A stretch of 64,000 bases of DNA, from the NCBI RefSeq assembly GCF_012926615.1, contig NZ_JABBNU010000003.1:186001-250000 (forward strand), given 5' to 3'. Both the position numbers and the translations under genes were made by a program. Below, in pieces: positions 1 through 9,091 of the stretch. This stretch comes from Marinigracilibium pacificum (GTDB lineage Bacteria; Bacteroidota; Bacteroidia; Cytophagales; Cyclobacteriaceae). Position 1 is the stretch's first letter, and every line of letters begins with the position of its first letter. The notes under the pieces were generated by a model. The model was not told where the DNA came from. It ran no database searches and saw only the letters and a program-made list of their open reading frames with translations.

Positions 1-146
1 ATTCCTGATGCATAGGACTTTGAAGCCTTCTTCATTGCACAGGAAAATAATCCAAAAGATACAACCAATAAAACAAGACCTAATGATATAACATATTTCA
101 GAACTCTTTTAAACACATTATTTTCACCTGAATTTAAAGGGATCAT
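1..146 (-). CDS. N-terminal fragment of a secreted or membrane protein, last visible gene of the polyene operon
   Basis: Only the first 48 or so codons are in the window; the gene runs off the left edge. The start ATG overlaps the stop of the FAD oxidoreductase gene in an ATGA arrangement, which is the main support for it being real and translationally coupled. The visible protein has a basic stretch, a hydrophobic segment of about 17 residues (around residues 18-34), and a cysteine after Leu-Phe-Ser, so it could be a lipoprotein or a signal-anchored protein. Pigment clusters of this kind often carry a C45-type acyltransferase/peptidase nearby, but nothing visible here proves that identity. 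The function is therefore left open. Confidence 0.6.
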   Translation of the reverse strand, partial: MIPLNSGENNVFKRVLKYVISLGLVLLVVSFGLFSCAMKKASKSYASG

Positions 147-1660
147 ACAGCTTGTTTTACTTTTTTCATAAGGTACTCGTTTCCTAGAAATTCAGAACAA
201 GTAATTACTGACCCTATAGTAACACCCAATACCCCATGCATGTTTAAATTCTGACCAGTTAAAAATAAGTTTGGAACTTTTGTCCTTGGTGAAATAAAAG
301 TCTTTAACGGATCTTTATAATCCTTAATTATGCCATACATCGACCCTTCTTTATCACCTATATAATCCCTGTAGGTTAATGGTGTAGAAGTATAATATTT
401 ATCTATGCTACCCTTAATTCCTGGCATTCTCCTCTCAAGAGTTGTTATCAATTTTTCAGCTTTCTTTTCCTTAAACTCCAAGTAGGCATCACCTCTGTCC
501 ATCTCTTCCGAAACAACATTATAGGTGTCTTTCCAGGCATAGGTCTCATTGTCTTTCATGTATGCCATCATGGTTAAAGTATCAGCATATTTTGTCTGTT
601 TACTTGTTGCTCCTGTAAAAACAGCATAATTCAGTGGCCAAGTATCATCATTATAACTCACCCCTTTCCATACATCCGGATCTGCATAATGATAAAGATT
701 ATGATTAAAATAATTAACCTTATCTTCTTTTAAAACCGCATGAAGGATAAAAACAGATATTGAATTCTCTAAATTTTGAATTCTTTTTTTATAAGCATTA
801 CGCAAAATGCCTTCATCTACCATATCTAGTGTAACAGCAGGATGAATATTAGAAATTACATTTTTACAATAAAACTTTCTCTTATCCTTCAACTCAACAT
901 ATTCTATACTTTTCCCCTTAAACCCAAAGTTGTTTACATGAGCATGCTTAAGTACTACTCCTCCATTATCTAAAATAATTCGTGTTAGCTTCCTTGCGAT
1001 TTGCGCACTTCCGTTGATACATCTATATGCACTTTCGATATATGAATTTACGACCAACGCATGCACGTATAACGGCGTTTTATCTGCTTCGCCTGCATAA
1101 AGAAGGTTTGAACCGGCTAATACTTGTTGTAATTTTAAATTATTAGTTATTGAACTAATATATTTGGAAGCACTTACATTAAGATATGGCATTGATGTGA
1201 GGTCAGTATTGCTTTTCTCCAAATTATACATTGGAAAAGAATTACAAACCTCTTGTATTTTTTCACAGTATGTAACTAAAGCTTTCTTTTCTTCAGGAAA
1301 ATATTCCAATAAGGAATCAATAAATCTTTCGTACCCCTGTGCATGTGGATATATATTTTTATCTCCATCAAATGAAATCAAATCAAATCCATCTTCATCA
1401 AGCCTCTTTAATTTGAGATCATCCATAATCCCCATAAACTTAAGGTATCTGTTTAGATTCTGTCCTTCATCTAAGCCTCCAATATAATGTATGCCGGTAT
1501 CGAAAATTCTTTTATCTCTTGAAAAGGTTTGTAGGTTCCCTCCTATTTGCTTATTCTTTTCAAGAACCAATACTTTGTATCCTTCTCTACTTAGAATAAC
1601 TCCGCACTCTAGTCCTCCAAGGCCACTGCCAACAATAATAACATCGTACTGCTCTTCCAT
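143..1660 (-). CDS. CrtI-like NAD(P)/FAD-dependent oxidoreductase of the polyene cluster
   Basis: The 505-residue protein begins with a classic dinucleotide-binding fold: a beta strand followed by Gly-Ser-Gly-Leu-Gly-Gly (about residues 11-16) and an acidic residue ending the second strand. Its C-terminus has the second FAD contact region (Leu-Phe-Leu-Thr-Gly-Gln, about 465-470) typical of phytoene-desaturase/carotenoid-isomerase-like flavoproteins. Family members desaturate, saturate or isomerise long conjugated chains. Here it probably acts on the polyene acyl chain or a bound intermediate, although no substrate can be read from sequence. It starts 1 nt after the stop of the large MMPL fusion and its stop overlaps the next gene, so it is deep inside the operon. 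Confidence 0.85.
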   Translation of the reverse strand: MEEQYDVIIVGSGLGGLECGVILSREGYKVLVLEKNKQIGGNLQTFSRDKRIFDTGIHYIGGLDEGQNLNRYLKFMGIMDDLKLKRLDEDGFDLISFDGDKNIYPHAQGYERFIDSLLEYFPEEKKALVTYCEKIQEVCNSFPMYNLEKSNTDLTSMPYLNVSASKYISSITNNLKLQQVLAGSNLLYAGEADKTPLYVHALVVNSYIESAYRCINGSAQIARKLTRIILDNGGVVLKHAHVNNFGFKGKSIEYVELKDKRKFYCKNVISNIHPAVTLDMVDEGILRNAYKKRIQNLENSISVFILHAVLKEDKVNYFNHNLYHYADPDVWKGVSYNDDTWPLNYAVFTGATSKQTKYADTLTMMAYMKDNETYAWKDTYNVVSEEMDRGDAYLEFKEKKAEKLITTLERRMPGIKGSIDKYYTSTPLTYRDYIGDKEGSMYGIIKDYKDPLKTFISPRTKVPNLFLTGQNLNMHGVLGVTIGSVITCSEFLGNEYLMKKVKQAV

Positions 1661-1661
1661 C

Positions 1662-4600
1662 TTAATTAACTTTTTCCATTACGAAAATTATATTCGAAGT
1701 TAATTTGTTGTTATCTATTAATCTAAATTTTAACTTAGCTTCATCAGCAAATTCTTTAATCATTGAACCTGCTATATAATTCAACTTATTTTCTGTTTTA
1801 TTAAACCCTGTACCTGTAGAAAAATATTCTGTCAGCTTCGTTCCATTATGCCTATCTACCTTTTCCCTATCTCCATCCCTTATAATTATTCTACCCCCTT
1901 CATTTAGATTTTGTGTTAGTTTCTTTAATAGATTCAGCTGTTTTTCAGCGGTAAGGTAATGTAATACATCACTTACTATAAAGGCATCTGATTTACTATA
2001 ATCAAACATTACAACATCACTTTCATAGAATTTTATGTTTTGTGGATAATCAGGACAGTTTTGAGCTACTGAGATTTTATCATCATCATAATCAATTGCT
2101 ATAACTTCCCGTTCTGAAGAACTATAAGCCAAAGCATATGACATCAATCCGTATCCACAACCAACATCTACTATCTTACCTTTTTTAGGAACCAAATCAT
2201 GAAATAATTTATAATTCCCTTCCAGTTTATACTTTATTCTTAAATACCATTCTATTACTGGTCCTTTGTAGATATAATTAGAAATAAGCTTATCCTTAAA
2301 GAATTCAGGATATTCAAGTTCATTTCTCAGCTTATCATATTCCACCTTAAAAAACTTACTTATTTTCTTTGTTCGCTGAGAATATCCCTCCCCAAATGAT
2401 AGGTCATCGAAAGAGATTCTTGGTAATGCTTTAATTGTTAATGTACCTGATTTAAGAAAAAAGGAATCTCTTTTTGGCAAGATATAATTTGTTCCATGAA
2501 GTAGTATTGGTTGGATATCAAGGTTAAATAAATCTGCCAGATAAAAAGCACCCTTTTTAAACCTGCCCAGCTTAAAATCTGGTTGTCTGGTTCCTTCTGG
2601 AAATATCAATATTGAATACCCATCTTTTATCAACTCATTTATTTTAGGTACTTGATTTTCAATCCCATCTGATGAAAGGATAAAATCTGCATATTGAATA
2701 ACCTTGCCAAAAAAAGGCGAATTATAAACCCAATCATTTGTCACCATTACAATTTTATGATGCAAGGCTAGCAAAACTAATATATCCATGAAAGAATGGT
2801 GGTTAGCTATAATAATCGATGGTTTCTTAAAATTAAGAATCTCTTTATTTATGGTTCTTTTATTTACTATGAACGCAGAAAAAATAATGACTTTACCACA
2901 AAATTGAAGTAATTTATGATAGAGTCTTTTTTTCATTTTAGCACTACCAATTGGTATTTTAAAAATAGGAATAAGGATAGCTAAAATCAGGCAACCAATA
3001 ACAAATAATGAAAACCCAAAAAATGTATTAGAAATCTTCAAAAAAGTAAATGGGATATTCCCTTTATCTTTTCTCTTTTGAATCAGCAAGTCATATAGTA
3101 TTGGTGGGATTATGAAAGTGAGTAGTATGACGGACACAATCCCGATTATTGCCAGCAATGCAATTGATTTTAATGCAGGGTGACCTGCAAAAATAAGCAC
3201 TCCTATACCGACCAACGTTGTGATGGCTGAAAGGATTATGCTTTGTTTAAAAGAAACAATATCACCTTTATTATACTTGTATTTCTGTGTTAAGCCACGT
3301 ACCATGAAGATAGAATAATCTATCCCAAGCCCGAAGATGAATGTACATATTATAATATTGATAATATTGAACTTTAATCCGAATAAGCCCATTACACCTA
3401 AAGTCCATAACCAGCTTAAAGCTATTGGTGCAAATGTTATCAGAGCAAGCTCAATCCTTCCATAGCTCAAAAAGATAATTAAAAAGACAACGATTAAGGA
3501 TATATTAAACAAAAATGAAAAGTCCCTATTTAGTAAAGTTACCAGCTTTCGTGTAAAATGTCCCTGGTCGAGAACAATTACACCTGGTAAATCCTTAACT
3601 CGTTCGATAAAAGCCAGTTTGTTTTCATCACTCAACTTTACATTTGATACTATTCCTGTTTTACCATCAAAGTTAACTACCATGTTTCCACCAAAATGAT
3701 CAAGGTATTCCAAAGCCTGACTGGTAGAAATCCCGTTATATTCCTTTTCTATAACATTAGCAAGTCCATTAAATACTCCAGCTTTAAACCCTTTATTTAT
3801 AGCCTGGGAATCTAATTGACCTATTACTTTTTCAGGAGAATGATCTTGCCAGAACTCATTCCATCTTTTTAATTTTAACTCTTGTTCTTCCTTACCTGGT
3901 AATAAGTCATTAACAGTAAATGATCCGATTATCAATGAATCTTCTTGTGCTTCCTTGATTGTCTTTACAACAGTATCATTATTCTCAATTGCTTCCCATA
4001 TATCAACTCCGGAGGTAACTAGATAAACATTGTTTACGGTATAATCTGATATATCATTTAGATTATCCTGATACTCTCTGAGCTGAGGAGACATATAGTT
4101 GAGATTCAGCATATCAGATTCAAACTCATAATTTCTCCAGGTAAACAGACTGATCGTCGTTACCAATATAAAGAGTCCGATAAATATTTTCTTTTTATGA
4201 AATGGATAGGCAGCTACCTTATCCATTAATTTCTGGATAAAATTGTTCTTAACCTCAGGTTGATTCTTTCTACGAACTACCAAATGAGGCAGCACAATTA
4301 GTGTAAACAATGCTGCAAATAAAACACTCACACCAGCAAACAGTCCCAAGTCTTGTAATGCTCTGGATCCGATAAACAATAAACAAAAGAATGCAGATGA
4401 AGTTGTTAATGAGCTGATTAATATGGGTAATGATATATCAGAAAACAACTGTTTGACGTTCTTCTCATGTTGATAATGAGTTATTAAATGCAAGGCAAAA
4501 TCAAGCGTTATCCCGATTAGTACAGATCCAATCCCTAGTGAAATAACAGAAATCGATGGTCTGATCATAACTAGAAAAGCTACTCCCATCAGTCCGCCAA

Positions 4601-5492
4601 ATGCACCTGGTAATAAAATAAGAAAGAATGAGTGCAAATTCCTGTAAAACAATCCTACGAAAATAAAAATGACTACCAAAGCAAGATTAACAGTAAGAAG
4701 AATGTCATTTTTGATTTGTTTTGCATTTCCAACAGCAACAGCTGCTTTCCCAAAATATTCAAAGTGATATCCCGGGTCAATTTGACCAGATATATTTTCA
4801 AGTAAATCAATTAACTCACCATTATTTCTTGTTTCACTTGCCGAGTTCTTAAGATCAATAAAAAATATCAGGTGTTTCTGATCTTCAGTAATAACATGGT
4901 TTTTATAAAGTCCGATTTGTCCCCCCTTATTTAGGTCACGCATTCTTTGAAGCGGTTTTCCAACCATACCAAAGGGATCTTTTAGCAGGAACTGCTTAGT
5001 CACCATTCCCACAGGTGACATCAGGTTTTTTAGATTATTTGAAACCGTCTTTTCAATCCCCTTTTCACTTACCTGATCTTCAAGTCGCTTATAGTCTTCA
5101 TCATTTAAATAAAATGGGATATGCTGAAGATAGTACTCATAAAATGAATTAATCGATGCATCTGAAAATTCCAGGCGAACAGAATCAATAAATTCAGATC
5201 CATGTAATCTGATACTATCTGCCTTTTCATGAGCAATTCTAATCAAGCTTTCAGCTTCTGCCGAATCAGAATAAATATGAACAACAATTTGTTCATTCAT
5301 TTTTAATTTATTCAAAACAGACTCAGCCTCAACTATTGACTTGTCATTTGGAACCAGGTTAAGGATGTTTTCTTCCAGTTTGACCTGAAACGCAACATAG
5401 GTCATCATGCATACTAGCAGAACCAGTAATCCGATAAAAACCCGACGATATTTCTCAGTCTTTTGATAAAGAAAGAAGAAAAAGTTATTCAT
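1662..5492 (-). CDS. Three-part fusion: MMPL/RND-like exporter, lysophospholipid-type acyltransferase and SAM methyltransferase
   Basis: This 1276-residue protein joins three functions normally met as separate genes. Residues about 1-810 form an MMPL-type exporter: one N-terminal helix, a large periplasmic loop, a helix bundle (about 260-410), a second loop and a second bundle (about 650-805). An extra hydrophobic segment near 820-845 leads into a PlsC-like acyltransferase with the His-His-Ser-Phe-Met-Asp block (about 895-900, the HxxxxD motif) and Phe-Pro-Glu-Gly-Thr-Arg (about 963-968). The last 190 residues are a Rossmann methyltransferase with Val-Asp-Val-Gly-Cys-Gly-Tyr-Gly near 1107. 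In a polyene pathway this could move the acyl chain to a lipid, esterify it and methylate the aryl head group. That division of labour is inferred. Confidence 0.88.
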   Translation of the reverse strand: MNNFFFFLYQKTEKYRRVFIGLLVLLVCMMTYVAFQVKLEENILNLVPNDKSIVEAESVLNKLKMNEQIVVHIYSDSAEAESLIRIAHEKADSIRLHGSEFIDSVRLEFSDASINSFYEYYLQHIPFYLNDEDYKRLEDQVSEKGIEKTVSNNLKNLMSPVGMVTKQFLLKDPFGMVGKPLQRMRDLNKGGQIGLYKNHVITEDQKHLIFFIDLKNSASETRNNGELIDLLENISGQIDPGYHFEYFGKAAVAVGNAKQIKNDILLTVNLALVVIFIFVGLFYRNLHSFFLILLPGAFGGLMGVAFLVMIRPSISVISLGIGSVLIGITLDFALHLITHYQHEKNVKQLFSDISLPILISSLTTSSAFFCLLFIGSRALQDLGLFAGVSVLFAALFTLIVLPHLVVRRKNQPEVKNNFIQKLMDKVAAYPFHKKKIFIGLFILVTTISLFTWRNYEFESDMLNLNYMSPQLREYQDNLNDISDYTVNNVYLVTSGVDIWEAIENNDTVVKTIKEAQEDSLIIGSFTVNDLLPGKEEQELKLKRWNEFWQDHSPEKVIGQLDSQAINKGFKAGVFNGLANVIEKEYNGISTSQALEYLDHFGGNMVVNFDGKTGIVSNVKLSDENKLAFIERVKDLPGVIVLDQGHFTRKLVTLLNRDFSFLFNISLIVVFLIIFLSYGRIELALITFAPIALSWLWTLGVMGLFGLKFNIINIIICTFIFGLGIDYSIFMVRGLTQKYKYNKGDIVSFKQSIILSAITTLVGIGVLIFAGHPALKSIALLAIIGIVSVILLTFIIPPILYDLLIQKRKDKGNIPFTFLKISNTFFGFSLFVIGCLILAILIPIFKIPIGSAKMKKRLYHKLLQFCGKVIIFSAFIVNKRTINKEILNFKKPSIIIANHHSFMDILVLLALHHKIVMVTNDWVYNSPFFGKVIQYADFILSSDGIENQVPKINELIKDGYSILIFPEGTRQPDFKLGRFKKGAFYLADLFNLDIQPILLHGTNYILPKRDSFFLKSGTLTIKALPRISFDDLSFGEGYSQRTKKISKFFKVEYDKLRNELEYPEFFKDKLISNYIYKGPVIEWYLRIKYKLEGNYKLFHDLVPKKGKIVDVGCGYGLMSYALAYSSSEREVIAIDYDDDKISVAQNCPDYPQNIKFYESDVVMFDYSKSDAFIVSDVLHYLTAEKQLNLLKKLTQNLNEGGRIIIRDGDREKVDRHNGTKLTEYFSTGTGFNKTENKLNYIAGSMIKEFADEAKLKFRLIDNNKLTSNIIFVMEKVN

Positions 5493-5561
5493 ATACCCAC
5501 TTATAAAAATTCCGGAACAAACAAAACCTCAAAAATACTTAATTATCTGAATAAAAAACAA

Positions 5562-6755
5562 TTAGACTGTATCCTGACTTTTCTTTAATCTGGTATTTCT
5601 TGCTATTAAAAAATAAAAATATGATGCTACACCAAAGACTAATCCGGCAGCAATTGAAAAAGCAACAGCTCCACTTAAATATTGAATCAAATTATCCTTT
5701 ACCTGTTCAAAAGTAATCCCTTGTGAAAAAAACAAGTCCATTGTAGGATTTGGAACCAGGTAATAACCAAGTCTGTAACTAAAATAGATGATAACCGGTA
5801 TCATTGGAGGAATGCTGATATGTGCTGCAAGCACAAACATTGCCTTATTTAATCTGAAATAATGGGCTAAAGGTATTCCTACCAGCAATTGGTATCCCCA
5901 TATCGGAAATATTCCCATGAAGACTCCGAAACCAACTGAAAGTGCTTTAATATGAACTGGTTCTTCATTATTAAAGAAATTTTCATTCAAGAATTTCTTT
6001 ATGTTTTCTTTAGTCAATGACCTGAAAAAACGTAATGGAATGTAAAAAAGGACCGCCAGAATAAATAAATAGGTATTTAATATACTAATCCTTGTGAAAT
6101 CCTGGAATGGTCTGAAATGTGAAATCCTCTCCTTTCCTGGCTCATAATGAACCTGGATTGGAATATTTTTAACTTCTATACCCTTCCATGCTGACTTCAC
6201 CAGTACTTCTACTTCAAACTCAAATCTATTGGTATAAAAACTTATACCTTCCATAGCCTTAACCGGGTAAAGTCTGTACCCTGATTGTGTATCACTCAAG
6301 GTGATGCCTGTATCAACCCTGAACCAGAAATTTGAAAACTTATTTCCAAAACTGCTCTTTCCAGGGACATTTTCCTGCTGCATGTTTCTGGCACCAATAA
6401 CCAGGGCATTTTCATTCTTGTCTATTTCGTCCAAAAACAATTCAAGATCTTCGGGAAAATGTTGCCCATCACTATCGATTGTAATCACATGAGTGAATCC
6501 TGATTCCCTTGCTTTACTAAAAGCATTTTGCAGAGCTCGTCCTTTCCCCTTGTTAACTTCATGCCTGATTATCTCAAGATTTGAATATTTTTCTAATATT
6601 TCAGGGGTATTATCTGTTGCTCCATCATTAACTATAATAATGTTTGAGGTATATTCCAGCACACCATCAATAACCGAAGCCAAAGTCTTCTGGTTATTAT
6701 AAGTGGGAATAACCACACAACAATTATATTTTTCAAATTTGCTTTGCAATTGCAT
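5562..6755 (-). CDS. GT2 family glycosyltransferase fused to DUF2062
   Basis: The N-terminal half (about residues 1-230) is a GT-A family 2 glycosyltransferase: it opens with Val-Val-Ile-Pro-Thr-Tyr-Asn-Asn and has the Asp-Ser-Asp metal/nucleotide motif (Ile-Asp-Ser-Asp-Gly-Gln) near residue 98. The family transfers sugars, often onto lipid carriers such as dolichyl or polyprenyl phosphate. The C-terminal part (about 260-390) is a DUF2062 membrane domain with several helices and the Phe-Pro-Ile-Trp-Gly-Tyr stretch. I chose the internal ATG at 6755 because it falls 1 nt after the stop of the dehydratase gene. An upstream ATG at 6803 would overlap that gene by 47 nt. Membrane-anchored transfer of a sugar or other head group to the polyene lipid is an inference from context. 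Confidence 0.87.
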   Translation of the reverse strand: MQLQSKFEKYNCCVVIPTYNNQKTLASVIDGVLEYTSNIIIVNDGATDNTPEILEKYSNLEIIRHEVNKGKGRALQNAFSKARESGFTHVITIDSDGQHFPEDLELFLDEIDKNENALVIGARNMQQENVPGKSSFGNKFSNFWFRVDTGITLSDTQSGYRLYPVKAMEGISFYTNRFEFEVEVLVKSAWKGIEVKNIPIQVHYEPGKERISHFRPFQDFTRISILNTYLFILAVLFYIPLRFFRSLTKENIKKFLNENFFNNEEPVHIKALSVGFGVFMGIFPIWGYQLLVGIPLAHYFRLNKAMFVLAAHISIPPMIPVIIYFSYRLGYYLVPNPTMDLFFSQGITFEQVKDNLIQYLSGAVAFSIAAGLVFGVASYFYFLIARNTRLKKSQDTV

Positions 6756-6756
6756 T

Positions 6757-7122
6757 TCAGGCAAAAACTCCTTTAATTTTAAATGATACAATATCATCAT
6801 CAACTTTCGCTGATGCCGATACCTTTAACTTCCCTTCAACCTCCTCATACTTGAATTCAAATGTCATCCCGGGAGATTTCCGCGGATCAACCAATGATAA
6901 AAATTTAATATTATTAGCCTCCTCTAATACAAAACTCCTATTCATAGAATCTTGTATTAATTCCTTAAGAATCTCAAGCGTACATACTCCAGGCAATACT
7001 GGTTGTTCAGGAAAATGACCATCAAAGATTGAATGATTTTCATTCAGTAATATTTTCGCAGTGATAATACCTTCATTATCCTCAATTGTATCAAGAGTAT
7101 ATAAGTCGTTTCTTAACATCAC
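6757..7122 (-). CDS. 3-hydroxyacyl-ACP dehydratase-like hotdog protein
   Basis: The 121-residue protein is short for FabZ but keeps the diagnostic hotdog motif: His-Ser-Ile-Phe-Asp-Gly-His-Phe-Pro-Glu-Gln-Pro-Val-Leu-Pro-Gly-Val at residues 30-46. FabZ-type enzymes remove water from 3-hydroxyacyl-ACP to give the trans-2-enoyl chain. In an aryl polyene pathway repeated condensation, reduction and dehydration without enoyl reduction builds the conjugated chain, so this is the expected dehydratase of the cluster. It starts 7 nt after the stop of the preceding secreted protein gene. Confidence 0.85.
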   Translation of the reverse strand: MMLRNDLYTLDTIEDNEGIITAKILLNENHSIFDGHFPEQPVLPGVCTLEILKELIQDSMNRSFVLEEANNIKFLSLVDPRKSPGMTFEFKYEEVEGKLKVSASAKVDDDIVSFKIKGVFA

Positions 7123-7129
7123 TATAGAA

Positions 7130-7720
7130 TTAGTATCGTTTTAATTTCATTTCAGAATCAATTCCTTTATGGGATAATTCCATTTTATCCGGAATCAATT
7201 CATTTGCATTTTGATATTCAAAATTTATTATCGTTCGTCCAACAACACAAAAACCTCTTTCTTTTAAGTATACCGGACGATTATTTATAGTTTTTAAGTT
7301 GAAAGGATACTTTGCCTTGACTTTCATTAATTTATAGGCATCAGTTTCTTCTTTCATTTTAATTTTTGCATCATCAAGTTCGGCAAGCATCAAAAAGGTA
7401 AAATCCTTTTGTAATGCCTTGCGGATAATCCATTTATCCAGGTATTCCAGAATTTTGGTCCATTCGAAATTACCATTAACCAGTTCAAACTGTAACAAAG
7501 TAAATCCAACTTTAGTCACGAGGGCTCCCTGATAATTTCCCGGTCCTTTTTTAGTTAGCACCAAAAGTCCACTCCCTTTGTACTCTTTATATTTGAGTTG
7601 TAGATCATAGATTACCTTATCCTCATGATTAAGATAGGTAATCGGTAAATCCTGACCTCTGGAAGCTATCGAGACAAAAAAGAAAATTGAAAATAAGCTA
7701 GTTTGCAGTAAAAATCGCAT
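7130..7720 (-). CDS. Small secreted protein of the polyene cluster, function unknown
   Basis: I place the start at the ATG at 7720, which begins a clean signal peptide (basic residue, about 17 hydrophobic residues, cleavage near Ala-Ser-Arg-Gly-Gln). The upstream ATG at 7753 would put extra residues before it and lengthen the overlap with lolA from 23 to 56 nt. The mature part is about 170 residues, rich in beta-forming and basic residues, with no catalytic motif I recognise. It directly follows lolA; gammaproteobacterial aryl polyene clusters have a LolA-like protein together with a DUF3261 lipoprotein. This could be the Bacteroidota counterpart that handles the lipid at the outer membrane, but I see no sequence proof. 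Confidence 0.75.
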   Translation of the reverse strand: MRFLLQTSLFSIFFFVSIASRGQDLPITYLNHEDKVIYDLQLKYKEYKGSGLLVLTKKGPGNYQGALVTKVGFTLLQFELVNGNFEWTKILEYLDKWIIRKALQKDFTFLMLAELDDAKIKMKEETDAYKLMKVKAKYPFNLKTINNRPVYLKERGFCVVGRTIINFEYQNANELIPDKMELSHKGIDSEMKLKRY

Positions 7721-8333
7721 CAGAAATTGATTGATTAAAATTCTTATTCTCAAACTTTATGTCCGTATGATCTCCACCTTGTTCATACATTTCAACACTT
7801 GAAACTGAATAATCAGCCTTTTCAAAATATACTACCACTTTAGTGAAAAATGCTCCTATTTTCTTTTTATCAATTGGCACTAATTCTACTTTATAATAGC
7901 TTTTATTCTCAAAACATGAAATCTTAAACCTTTTTTCATCCAGCACATCACCCTGTACGCTATTCACAATAAGATCATTCATCTCGGAAAACATCTCACT
8001 TGAACCAACCGAAAAAGCATTCACATTTCCATCATCATTAATAATAATATCCTTGCCATTTAATATGATTTCATATTTATATGGACTAGTGTATGACCAT
8101 TTCACTTTATTTTCTGCTTTATACCTTATAATACCCGAGGATTTTAATGGTTCTGCCAGAATTTGCATATGTTTCATCTGGGTAAAGTCAGCATGAATAC
8201 TTTTTATAGAAGATGTTTTCTTTGATAGTTCAGTTTTAAAATTTGCTAAATCAGCCACTTTAACAAAGTCATTCTGAGCAATAATCAGAGAAACATAATT
8301 GAAGAATAATATTAATATTAAGAGCTTTTTCAT
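7698..8333 (-). CDS. LolA-like outer-membrane lipoprotein carrier protein
   Basis: This 211-residue protein has an N-terminal signal peptide ending near Ile-Ala-Gln and the LolA-type pattern of alternating beta strands: an early Ala-Asp-Phe-Thr-Gln segment, then Gly-Ile-Ile-Arg-Tyr and Trp-Ser-Tyr stretches. LolA shuttles acylated proteins across the periplasm. The copies found inside aryl polyene and flexirubin clusters are thought to carry the polyene lipid instead. It overlaps the deacetylase gene by 4 nt and the next gene by about 23 nt, showing it belongs to the operon and is not the housekeeping lolA. Confidence 0.85.
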   Translation of the reverse strand: MKKLLILILFFNYVSLIIAQNDFVKVADLANFKTELSKKTSSIKSIHADFTQMKHMQILAEPLKSSGIIRYKAENKVKWSYTSPYKYEIILNGKDIIINDDGNVNAFSVGSSEMFSEMNDLIVNSVQGDVLDEKRFKISCFENKSYYKVELVPIDKKKIGAFFTKVVVYFEKADYSVSSVEMYEQGGDHTDIKFENKNFNQSISDAIFTAN

Positions 8334-9091
8334 TTTAATTCAATCTCATTATTTAAAGTCACCGTTTCAAAATTCATCTGGTTGATATATTGCAAAATTC
8401 TTTCCAGAATTTGAGGTGTGTGCTCCCTGTCATCATGCAACAAAATAATTGAGCCAGGATTAATCTTGTTAATAACTCTGTTGGAAACTTTTTCTACGTC
8501 ATCTTCAACAGTGTCGTAAGACCTTACATTCCAGCCAATTGAAGTCATACCAGCTCTTTTAATTCCTTTTGCTACCATCGGATTTGTAACTCCAAAAGGC
8601 GGCCGGAAAATAGATGTTTCTACACCGGAAATTTTCTTTATTAGCTTGTTCGTTTTTATTATCTCCTCTTCAATTTGAACAGGGTTCTTTAGTGGAAACA
8701 GATTCGAATGAGAATAGGAATGATTTCCAACAGCATGACCTCTCGTAATTATTTCTTGAACTACATCAGCATTCTTCTCAATTTTGCTTCCAATTAAAAA
8801 AAAGGTTGCTTTGGCATTGTATTTATCCAAAACATCCAATACATGTTGAGTATTGGTGTCAGGTCCGTCATCAAAAGTAATAGCAACCCTATTTTCGTTC
8901 AGGCCAAGATTATTTACAGATTTTAAAAAGAAATCAAGTTTGATAAAATAAGAACCGGATATTACTAAAATAAAAAAACATATGACTGGCAGGGCAAGCC
9001 AGACCAATGAAAAATCATCAACAGTAAAATGTAATGCTGTGATAACTCCCATTGAAATAATAAACGATATTTTAGCTAACAGAAACTTCAA
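8330..9091 (-). CDS. Membrane-anchored polysaccharide deacetylase-family (NodB-like) protein
   Basis: Two hydrophobic segments (about residues 5-21 and 28-50) anchor a NodB domain facing the periplasm. All three NodB landmarks are present: Phe-Asp-Asp-Gly-Pro-Asp at 73-78, the metal-binding His-x3-His at 124 and 128, and Arg-Pro-Pro-Phe-Gly at 163-167, followed by Leu-Leu-His-Asp near the C-terminus. Family members hydrolyse N-acetyl groups from sugars in a metal-dependent way. A copy is a regular member of flexirubin-type clusters, where its substrate is unclear. It could modify a sugar added by the GT2 protein. It overlaps both neighbours by 4 nt. Confidence 0.87.
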   Translation of the reverse strand: MKFLLAKISFIISMGVITALHFTVDDFSLVWLALPVICFFILVISGSYFIKLDFFLKSVNNLGLNENRVAITFDDGPDTNTQHVLDVLDKYNAKATFFLIGSKIEKNADVVQEIITRGHAVGNHSYSHSNLFPLKNPVQIEEEIIKTNKLIKKISGVETSIFRPPFGVTNPMVAKGIKRAGMTSIGWNVRSYDTVEDDVEKVSNRVINKINPGSIILLHDDREHTPQILERILQYINQMNFETVTLNNEIELK

